Of a stretch of 64,000 nucleotides of DNA, positions 1 through 9,347 are shown one piece after another (positions within the stretch are counted from its first letter, which is position 1; the number at the start of each line of letters is the position of its first letter). The stretch spans positions 62,001 to 126,000 of the forward strand of contig SVLV01000002.1 in the NCBI GenBank assembly GCA_015067765.1, read 5' to 3'. The notes under the pieces were generated by a model, which saw nothing but the letters and a program-made list of their open reading frames with translations, did not search any database and was not told the origin of the DNA. The translations under genes were made by a program, and so were the position numbers. This DNA is from Oscillospiraceae bacterium. Lineage in GTDB: Bacteria; Bacillota; Clostridia; Oscillospirales; Oscillospiraceae.

Positions 1-819
1 GGCCTTCTGCCAGTAGGAATAACCTTCAGAGGAGTCGATGCACAGCACATCGGCACCGGCCTCGATCAGAGCGGGAACACGCTGGGCGTAGTCACGGGAG
101 TTGATGCCGGCACCCACCAAATAACGCTTCTCGGCGTCCTGCAGAGCCAGAGGATGTTCTTTGCGATCGGCATAGTCCTTGCGGAACACGAAATACATCA
201 GGCAGCCGTTGTCGTCCACGATGGGCAGGGTATTCAGTTTGTTGTCCCAGATGATGTTGTTGGCTTCCTTCAGGGTGGTGGAGGCAGGTGCGGTCACCAG
301 CTTCTCCAAAGGAGTCATGAACTCGCGGACGGGAGTGGACAGCTCCATGCGGCTAACACGATAGTCACGGCTGGTGACAATGCCCAGCAGTTTGCCGTTG
401 GGGCTGGCATCTTCAGTGATGGCCACGGTGGAGAAGCCGTTCTTTTCCTTCAGCGCCAGAATATCGGCCAGAGTGTTATCGGGAGTCAGGTTGGAAGCAC
501 TGACCACGAAACCGGCCTTGTGACTCTTAACGCGACGGACCATGGCGGCCTCATCCTCGATAGACTGAGAACCGTAGATGAAGGAGAGACCACCCTCCTT
601 GGCCAGTGCAATGGCCAGCGTATCATTGGAGACGGACTGCATGATAGCGGAGACCATGGGGATATTCAGGCTGATGGGACACTCTTCCTGACCCTTGCGA
701 AATTTTACCAGAGGAGTTTTAAGAGACACGGCATCGGGAATGCAGTGCTCGCTGGTGTAACCGGGGACCAGCAGGTACTCACTAAAAGTGTGAGAGGGCT
801 CGGAATAATAGAAAGCCAT
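1..819 (-). CDS. guaB: IMP dehydrogenase, C-terminal part outside window
   Basis: Catalyses NAD-dependent oxidation of IMP to XMP, the first committed step of GMP synthesis. The visible 273 codons start [20 protein letters not shown] and contain the barrel segment [12 protein letters not shown], a CBS-type insert ([13 protein letters not shown] followed by LPIVDDNG) and the [11 protein letters not shown] strand of the barrel. The catalytic Cys loop lies beyond the left edge. The ATG is preceded by AGGAGG. The gene starts only 14 bp after the purL stop, so it is the last visible gene of the purine operon. This places the GMP branch under the same transcription as IMP synthesis. The ORF track omits it because it is open at the window edge. 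Confidence 0.93.
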   Translation of the reverse strand, partial: MAFYYSEPSHTFSEYLLVPGYTSEHCIPDAVSLKTPLVKFRKGQEECPISLNIPMVSAIMQSVSNDTLAIALAKEGGLSFIYGSQSIEDEAAMVRRVKSHKAGFVVSASNLTPDNTLADILALKEKNGFSTVAITEDASPNGKLLGIVTSRDYRVSRMELSTPVREFMTPLEKLVTAPASTTLKEANNIIWDNKLNTLPIVDDNGCLMYFVFRKDYADRKEHPLALQDAEKRYLVGAGINSRDYAQRVPALIEAGADVLCIDSSEGYSYWQKA

Positions 820-833
820 AGGATGATTCCTCC

Positions 834-3800
834 TTACTTAAAATACTTAACAGCGGAAGTGAACAGATGCATATCGTACTGATCGGGTACATTGCGATAC
901 AGAGCGGGGCCGATGCGCTCACTATGACCCATCTTGCCCAGCACGCGGCCATCGGGGGAGAGAATGCCTTCAATGGCGCAGATGGAGCCGTTGGGGTTGT
1001 AAGCAGTATCCATGGAGGGCTGACCGGCCAGGTCCACATACTGGGTAGCGATCTGACCGTTCTTGGCCAGCTGCTCCACCAGTTCAGGGGAGGCCAGGAA
1101 GCGTCCCTCACCATGGGAGATCGGCACGGTATAGATCTGACCAACCTCCACGCCGGAGAGCCAGGGGGACTTGGTGGAGCAGATCCGGGTGCGTACCAGC
1201 TTGGACTGGTGGCGGCCGATGGTGTTATAAGTCAGAGTGGGGCAGGTATCGTCCATATCCAGAATCTTGCCGTAGGGAACCAGGCCCAGCTTGATCAGCG
1301 CCTGGAAACCGTTGCAGATACCCAGCATCAGGCCGTCGCGCTGCTCCAGCAGAGCGGTGACCTGCTCCTTCACGGAGGGATTGCGGAAGAATGCGGTGAT
1401 AAACTTGGCAGAGCCATCGGGCTCGTCACCGCCGGAGAAACCGCCGGGGATGACCACCATCTGCGCGGTCTCCAGTGCCTTGGCAAAATCTTCTACGCTG
1501 CGGGATACATCGTCAGCAGTCAGGTTGCGGATCACCTTGATTTCAGCATCGGCACCGGCCAGCATCAGGGCGCGCTGGGTATCGTACTCGCAGTTGGTGC
1601 CGGGGAAGACAGGGATCAGCGCCTTGGGACGGGCCACCTTCACGGCAGGTGCTGCGGGAGTGAACTCTGCGGTGTAAGCGAATGCGGGGGCATCCTTGGT
1701 GGGAGCCACGGCCTTGGTGGGATAGATATCCTCCAGAACGGCATCGTTGATATCGCGCAGCTCCAGCAGGCAGACCTTGTCCTCGCCCAGAGCGATAACG
1801 GGCTCTGCGGTGGTGGTACCCAGTACGGGCAGACCGGCCACAGACTCGGTCAGTTCGGCCACCAGAGCACCGGGCATGGGGGAGTACCAGTCGAAAGCAT
1901 TCTCGGCAGCGGAGAAGCCGATCTCATTACCGAAGGACATCTTCATGACGGCCTCGGCCAGCCCCTGCTCCACAGCCCAGGCAGCGGCAACCTTGCCCTG
2001 CTGTGCCAGTGCGTGGAACTGTTCCCAGGCGGCCTTCTGTGCCTCAGGCGTCTCACCGTAGAACAGGCAAACGGGATGATCGGCCTGCTTGAATTCACAG
2101 GTCAGCACATCGCTGGCCAGTGCGGGAGCCACGGCGAAGGAGATGAGGGTGGGGGGGACATCCTTATCCAGGAAGGAGCCAGACATGGAGTCTTTACCAC
2201 CGATGGCAGCGGCGCCCAGCTCCAGCTGTGCATCCAGTGCACCCAGCAGAGCGGCGAAGGGCTTGCCCCAGCGCAGGGACTCGTTGCGCAGCTTCTCAAA
2301 GAACTCCTGCAGAGACAGGTATGCCTTCTTATAATCTGCACCGGCAGCCACGATCTTGGCCACAGAGGTGTAGATGGAGCTATGTGCGCCGGTATAGGGA
2401 TCGGCGGACATCTGCTCGGGATCGAAACCCCAAGCCATGATGCTGCCCTGCTGCGTGGCCTGACCGGGCAGAACCGGGAGCAGAGCGGCCATTGCCTGAG
2501 CGGGGGTGGTCTGGGTGCGGCCGCCGAAAGGCATCAGCAGACTGCCGGCACCGATGGAACCGTCGAAACGTTCCACCAGACCGCGGCGGCTGGCGCTGGC
2601 CAGATTACCGGCCATCTCGCGCAGAGAGGCGGGGCGGGTGGGAAGTTCCTTCTTATTTTCGGGAACGGCAACGGTAGCATGCTTGGCAGCACCGTTGGTA
2701 TCCAGGAATGCGCGGGAGAGGTTGGTGATGGTCTGGCCCTTCCAGTGCATCACCATGCGGGGAGACTCGGTGACCACGGCCACACGGTAGGCCTCCAGGT
2801 TTTCGGCCTGCGCAGCGGAGATGAAGGCGGCTTCATCCTCAGCAGCAACTACAACGGCCATGCGCTCCTGAGATTCGGAGATGGCCAGCTCCGTGCCGTC
2901 CAGACCCTCGTACTTCTTGCGTACGGCGTCCAACTCGATCTCCAGACCGGCAGCCAACTCACCGATGGCAACGGAAACACCACCGGCACCGAAGTCGTTG
3001 CAGCGCTTGATGAGACGGGTCACATCGCCGTTGCGGAACAGGCGCTGCAGCTTGCGCTCCTCGGGAGCGTTACCCTTCTGCACCTCACTGGCCATGGTGG
3101 TCAAGGACTTGAGGTTGTGGCTCTTGGAGGAGCCGGTGGCACCACCGATACCGTCACGGCCGGTGCGGCCGCCCAGCAGGATCACCACATCGCCGGGTGC
3201 CGGACGCTCACGGCGCACATTGGCAGCAGGAGCGGCAGCCACAACTGCGCCGCACTCCAGGCGCTTGGCGATGTAGCCCTCGTGGTAGACCTCGGCCACA
3301 TGACCGGTGGCCAGACCGATCTGGTTGCCGTAGGAGGAGTAACCTGCAGCGGCGGTCTGTGCCAGCTTACGCTGAGGCAGCTTGCCGGGCAGGGTATCTG
3401 CCAGAGCCTTGCGGGGATCGCCGCCGCCGGTGACGCGCATGGCCTGATGAACATAGGCGCGGCCGGACAGAGGATCGCGGATGCAGCCGCCGATACAGGT
3501 GGCAGCTCCGCCGAAAGGCTCGATCTCCGTGGGATGGTTGTGGGTCTCGTTCTTGAACATCAGCAGCCAGTCCTGTGCCTCGTCATTGACTTCGGCGGTC
3601 ACATGGATGGAGCAGGCATTGATTTCCTCGGACTCATCCAGCTCAGGCAGCATACCGCGCTTTTTCAGCACCTTGGTGCCGATGGTGGCGATGTCCATTA
3701 GAGTCTGAGGCCGCTTGGCAGCCTTCTCCTCACCGTAGACCTCCACGCGGGCAGCCAGATAACGCTGGTAGGCCTCAGCCACCTGAGCGGACTGGATGTC

Positions 3801-4508
3801 AGTGGAATCGATATGGGTGGAGAAGGTGGTGTGACGGCAATGGTCAGACCAGTAAGTATCCACCACACGGACCTCGGTGATGGTGGGGTCGCGCTTCTCT
3901 TCATCGCGGAAATAGGCCTGCAGGAACTTCAGATCATCCAGGTCCATGGCCAGACCCAGCTGATCCAGCAGATCGGCCAGACCGGCCTCGTCCAAGCCGA
4001 TGAAGCCCTCCACTGTCTGCACGGAATCCGGCTGGTGATAGGGGATCACCAGAGTCTCGGGCAGTTCCAGTGCAGCCTCACGGCTCTCCACGGGGTTGAT
4101 TACATGATGCTTGATGGCGGCAATGTCCTCCTCGGACAGAGTACCGTACAGAGCATAGACCTTAGCGGAGCAGATCAGGGGACGCTCACCCTGGCTCAGC
4201 ATCTGGATGCACTGGGCGGCGGAGTCGGCGCGCTGATCAAACTGACCGGGCAGGGGTTCCACGGCAAATACAGCAGCAGCACCCTCTGCATCGATCTCAT
4301 CGCTGACCAGATCAATCTGGGGCTCGGAGAACACCGTGCCCTTGGCATAGTCAAAGAGAGCGGCATCAATGCCCTCGGCATCGTAGCGATTCCAGAGGCG
4401 AATATCCTCCAGCTGCTGCAGACCGAGGAAGGAGCGGCAGTCCGCCAGCAGGCTGGCGGCTTCGGGAGCAAGTCCCGGCTTTTTCGTTACATATACCCGA
4501 TAAACCAT
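834..4508 (-). CDS. purL: Phosphoribosylformylglycinamidine synthase, single-chain form
   Basis: Converts FGAR, glutamine and ATP to FGAM, step 4 of purine synthesis. At 1224 aa it is the long form in which the PurL synthetase and PurQ glutaminase are fused, so no separate purS/purQ is needed. Synthetase motifs include [20 protein letters not shown] and [16 protein letters not shown]. The C-terminal class I amidotransferase domain shows [11 protein letters not shown], the nucleophile loop [11 protein letters not shown] and a late SHGEGRF. The ATG overlaps the purD stop by one base (TAATG), indicating translational coupling. No missing catalytic residue was noticed. Confidence 0.96.
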   Translation of the reverse strand: MVYRVYVTKKPGLAPEAASLLADCRSFLGLQQLEDIRLWNRYDAEGIDAALFDYAKGTVFSEPQIDLVSDEIDAEGAAAVFAVEPLPGQFDQRADSAAQCIQMLSQGERPLICSAKVYALYGTLSEEDIAAIKHHVINPVESREAALELPETLVIPYHQPDSVQTVEGFIGLDEAGLADLLDQLGLAMDLDDLKFLQAYFRDEEKRDPTITEVRVVDTYWSDHCRHTTFSTHIDSTDIQSAQVAEAYQRYLAARVEVYGEEKAAKRPQTLMDIATIGTKVLKKRGMLPELDESEEINACSIHVTAEVNDEAQDWLLMFKNETHNHPTEIEPFGGAATCIGGCIRDPLSGRAYVHQAMRVTGGGDPRKALADTLPGKLPQRKLAQTAAAGYSSYGNQIGLATGHVAEVYHEGYIAKRLECGAVVAAAPAANVRRERPAPGDVVILLGGRTGRDGIGGATGSSKSHNLKSLTTMASEVQKGNAPEERKLQRLFRNGDVTRLIKRCNDFGAGGVSVAIGELAAGLEIELDAVRKKYEGLDGTELAISESQERMAVVVAAEDEAAFISAAQAENLEAYRVAVVTESPRMVMHWKGQTITNLSRAFLDTNGAAKHATVAVPENKKELPTRPASLREMAGNLASASRRGLVERFDGSIGAGSLLMPFGGRTQTTPAQAMAALLPVLPGQATQQGSIMAWGFDPEQMSADPYTGAHSSIYTSVAKIVAAGADYKKAYLSLQEFFEKLRNESLRWGKPFAALLGALDAQLELGAAAIGGKDSMSGSFLDKDVPPTLISFAVAPALASDVLTCEFKQADHPVCLFYGETPEAQKAAWEQFHALAQQGKVAAAWAVEQGLAEAVMKMSFGNEIGFSAAENAFDWYSPMPGALVAELTESVAGLPVLGTTTAEPVIALGEDKVCLLELRDINDAVLEDIYPTKAVAPTKDAPAFAYTAEFTPAAPAVKVARPKALIPVFPGTNCEYDTQRALMLAGADAEIKVIRNLTADDVSRSVEDFAKALETAQMVVIPGGFSGGDEPDGSAKFITAFFRNPSVKEQVTALLEQRDGLMLGICNGFQALIKLGLVPYGKILDMDDTCPTLTYNTIGRHQSKLVRTRICSTKSPWLSGVEVGQIYTVPISHGEGRFLASPELVEQLAKNGQIATQYVDLAGQPSMDTAYNPNGSICAIEGILSPDGRVLGKMGHSERIGPALYRNVPDQYDMHLFTSAVKYFK

Positions 4509-5785
4509 TATTTCTTTCCCTCCAGAGCGGCAAGCGCCTTTTTACCAATATCGTCACGACAATATTTGTTATCAAAATGAACCTGTTCCGCCAGCGCATA
4601 AGCCTCGCGGATCGCATCCGGCAGAGTTGCTGCGGTGGCGGTAACACCCAGCACGCGGCCGCCGGAGGTCAGCAGCTGACCATCCTTGCTGACGGCACCG
4701 GCCACATAGGTGCAGGCAGCGGCCGCTTCACTCATGGTGATGGGATAGCCCTTCTCATAGGAGAGGGGATAGCCATTGGAGGCCAGCACCACACAGCAGG
4801 CGGAATCGTCGGAGAATTCCACAGGAGTCTCGGCCAGGGTGCCGTTGGTGGTGGCCTGCATGATCTGCAGCAGATCGCTCTTGAGAAGCGGCAGGACCAC
4901 CTGCGTCTCCGGATCGCCGAAGCGGCAGTTATACTCAATGACCTTGGGGCCATCAGGCGTCAGCATCAGGCCGAAATAGAGGCAGCCGCGGAAGGGACGA
5001 CCCTCCTGCGCCATGGCATCGATGGTGGGACGGAAGATAGTGTCCATACAGATCTGAGCGATCTCATCCGTGTAGTAGGGGTTGGGAGCGATGGTGCCCA
5101 TACCGCCGGTATTGGGGCCCACATCACCGCTGCCTACGCGCTTGTGGTCCATGGAGGATACCATAGGAACCACCGTCTTGCCGTCGGTGAAGCTGAGCAC
5201 AGAGACCTCGGGGCCGGTGAGAAACTCCTCAATGACCACGCAATTACCGGAATCACCGAAGATCTTATCCTCCATCATGGAGCGGACAGCCTCCTTGGCT
5301 TCTTCCAGCGTCTGGGCAATGATCACACCCTTACCCAGAGCAAGACCATCGGCCTTCACCACCACAGGGATGGAGCAGGTATCCAGATAGGCGTGTGCCT
5401 TCTCCAGCTCCGTAAAGGTCTCATAACGGGCGGTAGGGATGTTATACTTCTTCATCAGGTCCTTGGAGAAGGCCTTGCTGCTTTCGATGACAGCAGCCTT
5501 GGCGTCCGGACCGAAACAGGGGATACCGGCTGCAGTCAGCGCATCGACAGCGCCCAGAGCCAGAGGATCGTCGGGAGCGACGATAGCATAATCCACCTGA
5601 TGGGCCAGTGCAAATTCCACCTGTGCGGAAATGTCCTTGGCACCGATAGAGGGCACACAGACGGCATCGGCAGCAATGCCGCCATTGCCGGGCAAAGCAT
5701 AGATCTGTGCATCGGGATGATGCTTGCGCAGCGCCTTGATGATGGCGTGCTCGCGGCCTCCGCCGCCAATTACAAGAAGGTTCAT
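4508..5785 (-). CDS. purD: Phosphoribosylamine-glycine ligase (GAR synthetase)
   Basis: ATP-grasp enzyme that joins 5-phosphoribosylamine and glycine, step 2 of purine synthesis. The 425 aa match the family length. The N-terminus MNLLVIGGGGREHAI is diagnostic, and the ATP-grasp core includes VVKADGLALGKGV, HKRVGSGDVGPNTGGMG and EYNCRFGDPETQ. The ATG has an AGGAGATC ribosome binding site upstream. It is separated from the upstream AICARFT gene by about 60 bp that contain a strong hairpin, the largest break inside the purine operon, so its dose relative to the promoter-proximal genes may be reduced. Confidence 0.96.
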   Translation of the reverse strand: MNLLVIGGGGREHAIIKALRKHHPDAQIYALPGNGGIAADAVCVPSIGAKDISAQVEFALAHQVDYAIVAPDDPLALGAVDALTAAGIPCFGPDAKAAVIESSKAFSKDLMKKYNIPTARYETFTELEKAHAYLDTCSIPVVVKADGLALGKGVIIAQTLEEAKEAVRSMMEDKIFGDSGNCVVIEEFLTGPEVSVLSFTDGKTVVPMVSSMDHKRVGSGDVGPNTGGMGTIAPNPYYTDEIAQICMDTIFRPTIDAMAQEGRPFRGCLYFGLMLTPDGPKVIEYNCRFGDPETQVVLPLLKSDLLQIMQATTNGTLAETPVEFSDDSACCVVLASNGYPLSYEKGYPITMSEAAAACTYVAGAVSKDGQLLTSGGRVLGVTATAATLPDAIREAYALAEQVHFDNKYCRDDIGKKALAALEGKK

Positions 5786-5812
5786 AGCAGATCTCCTATA
5801 TATTTATGTACC

Positions 5813-5839
5813 AAAAGAAGAGGGACAGAGTCCCTCTTC
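5813..5839 (-). terminator. Intra-operon hairpin between AICARFT and purD
   Basis: A perfect 10-bp stem (GAAGAGGGAC / GTCCCTCTTC, 3-nt loop, 5817-5839) is followed on the minus strand by TTTTGG, directly after the AICARFT stop codon. In form it is a weak intrinsic terminator or an mRNA-processing/stabilising hairpin. No separate promoter is evident before purD, so the downstream genes must rely on read-through. The T-tract on the plus side (TTTTTT) has no plus-strand gene to serve. Confidence 0.55.
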
Positions 5840-5845
5840 AGTTTT

Positions 5846-7024
5846 TTAGTGGTGGAACAACCGCATACCGGTGAAGCACATCACCATGCCATACTTATCG
5901 GCAGTGGAGATGACATGATCATCGCGGATGGATCCGCCGGGCTCGGCGATATACTGCACGCCGGACTTGCGGGCGCGTTCTACATTGTCACCGAAGGGGA
6001 AGAAGGCATCAGAACCAACCACCACACCGGACTGGGTGGCGATCCATGCTTTCTTTTCTTCGGCGGTCAGCACTTCGGGCTTGACCTTAAAGGTGTTCTG
6101 CCATACGCCTTCTGCCAGCACATCCTCATACTCATCGGAGGTATAGATGTCGATGGCATTGTCGCGATCGGCGCGGCGGATATTGTCTACGAACTGCAGA
6201 CCCAGTACTTTGGGATGCTGACGCAGATACCAGTTGTCGGCCTTCTGACCGGCCAGACGGGTGCAGTGGATGCGGCTCTGCTGCCCGGCGCCAACACCGA
6301 TGGCCTGACCGTCCTTCACATAGCAGACGGAGTTGGACTGGGTATACTTCAGGGTAATGAGAGCCACGATCATATCGATCTTGGCCTGCTGAGGCAGCTC
6401 TTTCTCCTGGGTCACAATGTTGCTCAGCAGGGACTCGTCGATTTTGAAATCGTTATGACCCTGCTCAAAGGTGATACCAAACACATCCTTGCACTCCTGT
6501 GCAGGAGCTTCATAGCAGGGATCGATCTTGATCACATTGTAACCGCCCTTTTTCTTGCTCTTCAGAATTTCCAGGGCTTCATCGGTATAGCCGGGGGCAA
6601 TGATACCGTCAGACACCTCATCCTTCAGATAACGGGCAGTGTCACCATCACAGATGTCGGACAGAGCGGCCCAGTCACCGTAGGAGCACAGACGGTCTGC
6701 ACCGCGTGCGCGGATATAGGCGCAGGCGATGGGGGAGAGTTCCTTCTCCTGATCCACAAAGTAGATCTTCTTGTCCGTCTCACTCAGGGGCAGGCCCACT
6801 GCGGCACCTGCGGGAGAGACATGCTTGAAGCTGGCGGCGGCGGGCAGGCCGGTGGCCTCCTTCAGCTCCTTGACCAGCTGCCAGGAGTTGAAGGCGTCCA
6901 GCAGATTGATATAACCGGGCCGGCCATTGAGCACCTCAAAGGGCAGATCGGAACCGTCCTTGCAGTAGACACTGGCAGGCTTCTGGTTGGGATTACAGCC
7001 GTATTTCAATTCCAAATGTGTCAT
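5846..7024 (-). CDS. Stand-alone AICAR formyltransferase (PurH-type transformylase)
   Basis: Transfers the formyl group of 10-formyl-THF to AICAR, giving FAICAR. The 392-aa protein contains only the transformylase module. It starts MTHLELKYGCNPNQKPASVY and carries SFKHVSPAGAAVG (the Lys-His catalytic region of PurH), LKYTQSNSVCYVKDGQAIG, GAGQQSRIHCTRLAG and SGVVVGSDAFFPF. The IMP cyclohydrolase domain that leads bifunctional PurH is absent. Its function is provided by the adjacent purO gene, 4 bp upstream. Such split enzymes are known in a subset of Clostridia. I leave the symbol blank because purH normally denotes the fused protein. Confidence 0.93.
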   Translation of the reverse strand: MTHLELKYGCNPNQKPASVYCKDGSDLPFEVLNGRPGYINLLDAFNSWQLVKELKEATGLPAAASFKHVSPAGAAVGLPLSETDKKIYFVDQEKELSPIACAYIRARGADRLCSYGDWAALSDICDGDTARYLKDEVSDGIIAPGYTDEALEILKSKKKGGYNVIKIDPCYEAPAQECKDVFGITFEQGHNDFKIDESLLSNIVTQEKELPQQAKIDMIVALITLKYTQSNSVCYVKDGQAIGVGAGQQSRIHCTRLAGQKADNWYLRQHPKVLGLQFVDNIRRADRDNAIDIYTSDEYEDVLAEGVWQNTFKVKPEVLTAEEKKAWIATQSGVVVGSDAFFPFGDNVERARKSGVQYIAEPGGSIRDDHVISTADKYGMVMCFTGMRLFHH

Positions 7025-7028
7025 ATTA

Positions 7029-7661
7029 TCAATCTCCCAAATTCTTGTTAAACAGCGTTACCTGACCCTGTACATTGGCGTACAGGGAGACCTTGTTGTC
7101 ACCGTTCAAAGCGGCCCAGACCTCATCGGGCTCGGGCATGCTGACGGCTACCGGCTCACCAGCGAAGGTGGGCAGAGGAGTTCCATCACCCTGATAGGTG
7201 CTGATGAAATAACCCATTCCCTCATCGCAGCCCTCATAGCAGAAGAACTCACGCAGGCAGCGGCCGTCCTTATGCTTCAGGATGGACATCTCAAAGCTGC
7301 CATCGGAATGAATGAGGGCGGAGATGCGGGGCGTCCAGTTGGGCTCGTCCGGCTCGTAGGCACGGGTCATCAATGCGGCCCGGAAATCGCCGTGATCGCG
7401 GATGGTATCGGTCTGGTCGCCGTTGGTAACGATCAGATCATCCCCCATCTTGCGGACGGGATGATAGATGATCAGGGAGGGGTCCTGCAGCTTGGCGGGG
7501 TCATGGGCCTCGGTACGGATACCGTCTTCCGTGGGAACGAACACGCGGTTGCGGCTGTTCTCGCTGCGGCCCATAATGAAATAATAAACACGGTCCTTGC
7601 CCACCACGATGCCGCGGCCGGGATAGGAAGTATTTTTCAGAAGAGTCAGAAGATCAGTCAT
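7029..7661 (-). CDS. purO: IMP cyclohydrolase, PurO type
   Basis: Closes the ring of FAICAR to IMP, the last step of IMP synthesis. The 210-aa protein resembles the PurO family first characterised in methanogenic archaea, not the PurH cyclohydrolase domain. Supporting segments are NTSYPGRGIVVG near the N-terminus, DPSLIIYHPVR, TRAYEPDEPNWTPRISAL and the C-terminal CYEGCDEGMGYFISTYQGDG. Context is decisive: it lies between purN and an AICAR formyltransferase lacking a cyclohydrolase domain. The start overlaps purN by 8 bp. Assignment is from sequence memory, not a profile search. Confidence 0.88.
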   Translation of the reverse strand: MTDLLTLLKNTSYPGRGIVVGKDRVYYFIMGRSENSRNRVFVPTEDGIRTEAHDPAKLQDPSLIIYHPVRKMGDDLIVTNGDQTDTIRDHGDFRAALMTRAYEPDEPNWTPRISALIHSDGSFEMSILKHKDGRCLREFFCYEGCDEGMGYFISTYQGDGTPLPTFAGEPVAVSMPEPDEVWAALNGDNKVSLYANVQGQVTLFNKNLGD

Positions 7662-8277
7662 GGTTTTGCTCCTTTTCCTTCAGAATATTGGCGCTGACCT
7701 GCTGTGCGGCCTGAGGGAGCAGCAGCCATTCGGCTTGCTGCATGACACGCAGCTGCAGCGTTTCGGGCGTATCATCGGGCTGGATCTCCACTGCCTTCTG
7801 CAGCAGGATCCGACCGCCATCGGGGATCTCGTTGACAAAATGTACCGTAGCACCGGTGACTTTGACACCCTTTTCCAGTGCGGCCTCATGGACTTTCAGA
7901 CCATACATGCCTTTTCCACAGAAGGAGGGGATCAAAGAGGGGTGCACATTGAGGATCCGCTCCGGCCAACGGGAGGTAAAGCCCTCACTGAGGATACTCA
8001 TAAAGCCGGCCAGAATGATCAAATCAATGTGATACTCCTCCAGCAGGGCCTGGATCCCGGCCTCAAAGGCGGTTTGAGAACCGGTTTCTTTCCGGGAGAC
8101 CACATGGCCGGGGACGCCGGCATTGGCGGCCCGCTGCAGTGCATAGGCACCGGGCTGGGAAGAGATGACCAGGGAGATCTTGCCGCTGGTGAGCTTTCCT
8201 GCGGCCTGAGCATCCAGCAGGGCCTGCAGATTGGTGCCGCCGCCAGAGACAAACACAGCGATATTGACACAGTTCAT
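7654..8277 (-). CDS. purN: Phosphoribosylglycinamide formyltransferase (GAR transformylase)
   Basis: Transfers formyl from 10-formyl-THF to GAR, step 3. About 207 aa from MNCVNIAVFVSGGGTNLQALL. This ATG, with AGGAGG 7 nt upstream, is preferred to the upstream start used in the ORF track (8307), which has no comparable site and would overlap the end of purM. Family signatures are the SGGGTNLQ phosphate loop, ILNVHPSLIPSFCGKGMYG with catalytic Asn/His, and GATVHFVNEIPDGGRIL with the catalytic Asp region. It overlaps purO by 8 bp, consistent with coupled translation. Confidence 0.95.
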   Translation of the reverse strand: MNCVNIAVFVSGGGTNLQALLDAQAAGKLTSGKISLVISSQPGAYALQRAANAGVPGHVVSRKETGSQTAFEAGIQALLEEYHIDLIILAGFMSILSEGFTSRWPERILNVHPSLIPSFCGKGMYGLKVHEAALEKGVKVTGATVHFVNEIPDGGRILLQKAVEIQPDDTPETLQLRVMQQAEWLLLPQAAQQVSANILKEKEQNHD

Positions 8278-8303
8278 GTACGATCCTCCTGTTTCCATCA
8301 GGA

Positions 8304-9341
8304 TCAATACAACTCGATCTTCTCGCTGCCTTCAACGATCTCACCGATCACATAGGCATCACAGCCATTGGCCTGGAAGGAGGCGATGGCCTTCTCAGCC
8401 GTCTCGGCGCTGACCACGACGGCCATGCCCACACCCATGTTATAGGTGTTGAACATATCACGCTCGGAGATGCCGCCTTTTTCCTGCAGCAGCTTGAAGA
8501 TGGCAGGAATACGGATGTTGTCCTTCTTGATTTTGGCACAGAGGCCGTCGGGCATCACGCGGGGCACATTCTCATAGAAGCCGCCGCCGGTAATGTGGCT
8601 GATGCCGTGGATCTCGGAGACCTCCAGAGCAGCCAGCACAGGCTTGACATAGATAATGGTGGGAGTCAGCAGAGCCTCGCCCAGAGTTTTGCCCAGCTGG
8701 GGATAGAACTCGTTGAGATCGCAGTTCTCCACATCGAAGACCTTGCGGACCAGAGAATATCCGTTGGAATGGAAACCGGAGGAGGGCAGGGCCAACACCA
8801 CATCACCGGCCTTCATCTGATTCTGGTCGATGATCTTGGACTTGTCCACAATACCCACAGAGAAACCGGCCAGATCATAGTCCTCGGCAGTCATGGTGCC
8901 GGGATGCTCTGCAGTCTCACCGCCGATCAGAGCGCAGCCGGCCTGCACGCAGCCTTCTGCGACACCGGAGACCAGCGTAGCCACTTTCTCGGGCTCATTC
9001 TTGCCAATGGCAATATAGTCCAGGAAAAACAGGGGCTTTGCACCGCAGCAGACGATGTCGTTAACACACATGGCTACACAGTCGATACCCACTGTGTCAT
9101 GGCGATCCATCAGCTGGGCGATGCGCTGCTTGGTGCCGACACCATCGGTGCCGGAGATCAGCACAGGCTCCTTCATACCGGTCAGATCGGGGGCAAACAG
9201 GCCGCCGAAACCGCCCAGATCGGAGACAACACCGGGGATCATGGTACGGGCCACATGCTTCTTCATCAGCTTGACGCCCTCATAGCCGGCCTCGATATTG
9301 ACACCTGCAGCTGCGTAGGCAGCGGAATGCGAATTATTCAT
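8304..9341 (-). CDS. purM: Phosphoribosylformylglycinamidine cyclo-ligase (AIR synthetase)
   Basis: ATP-dependent closure of FGAM to AIR, step 5. At 345 aa it is standard length. Signatures include YAAAGVNIEAGYEGVKLMKKH near the N-terminus, LISGTDGVGTKQRIA, GIDCVAMCVNDIVCCGAKPLFFLDY, IGGETAEHPGTM and HITGGGFYENVPR. PurM belongs to the same ATP-binding superfamily as the synthetase part of PurL. The gene starts 6 bp after the purF stop and ends about 26 bp before the purN start. Confidence 0.97.
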   Translation of the reverse strand: MNNSHSAAYAAAGVNIEAGYEGVKLMKKHVARTMIPGVVSDLGGFGGLFAPDLTGMKEPVLISGTDGVGTKQRIAQLMDRHDTVGIDCVAMCVNDIVCCGAKPLFFLDYIAIGKNEPEKVATLVSGVAEGCVQAGCALIGGETAEHPGTMTAEDYDLAGFSVGIVDKSKIIDQNQMKAGDVVLALPSSGFHSNGYSLVRKVFDVENCDLNEFYPQLGKTLGEALLTPTIIYVKPVLAALEVSEIHGISHITGGGFYENVPRVMPDGLCAKIKKDNIRIPAIFKLLQEKGGISERDMFNTYNMGVGMAVVVSAETAEKAIASFQANGCDAYVIGEIVEGSEKIELY

Positions 9342-9347
9342 AATAAA

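Noticed and set aside
867-3701. 944-aa plus-strand ORF opposite purL
   Set aside because: Antisense shadow of a well-identified gene; low-complexity translation rich in Gly/His/Gln with no family motif and no ribosome binding site.
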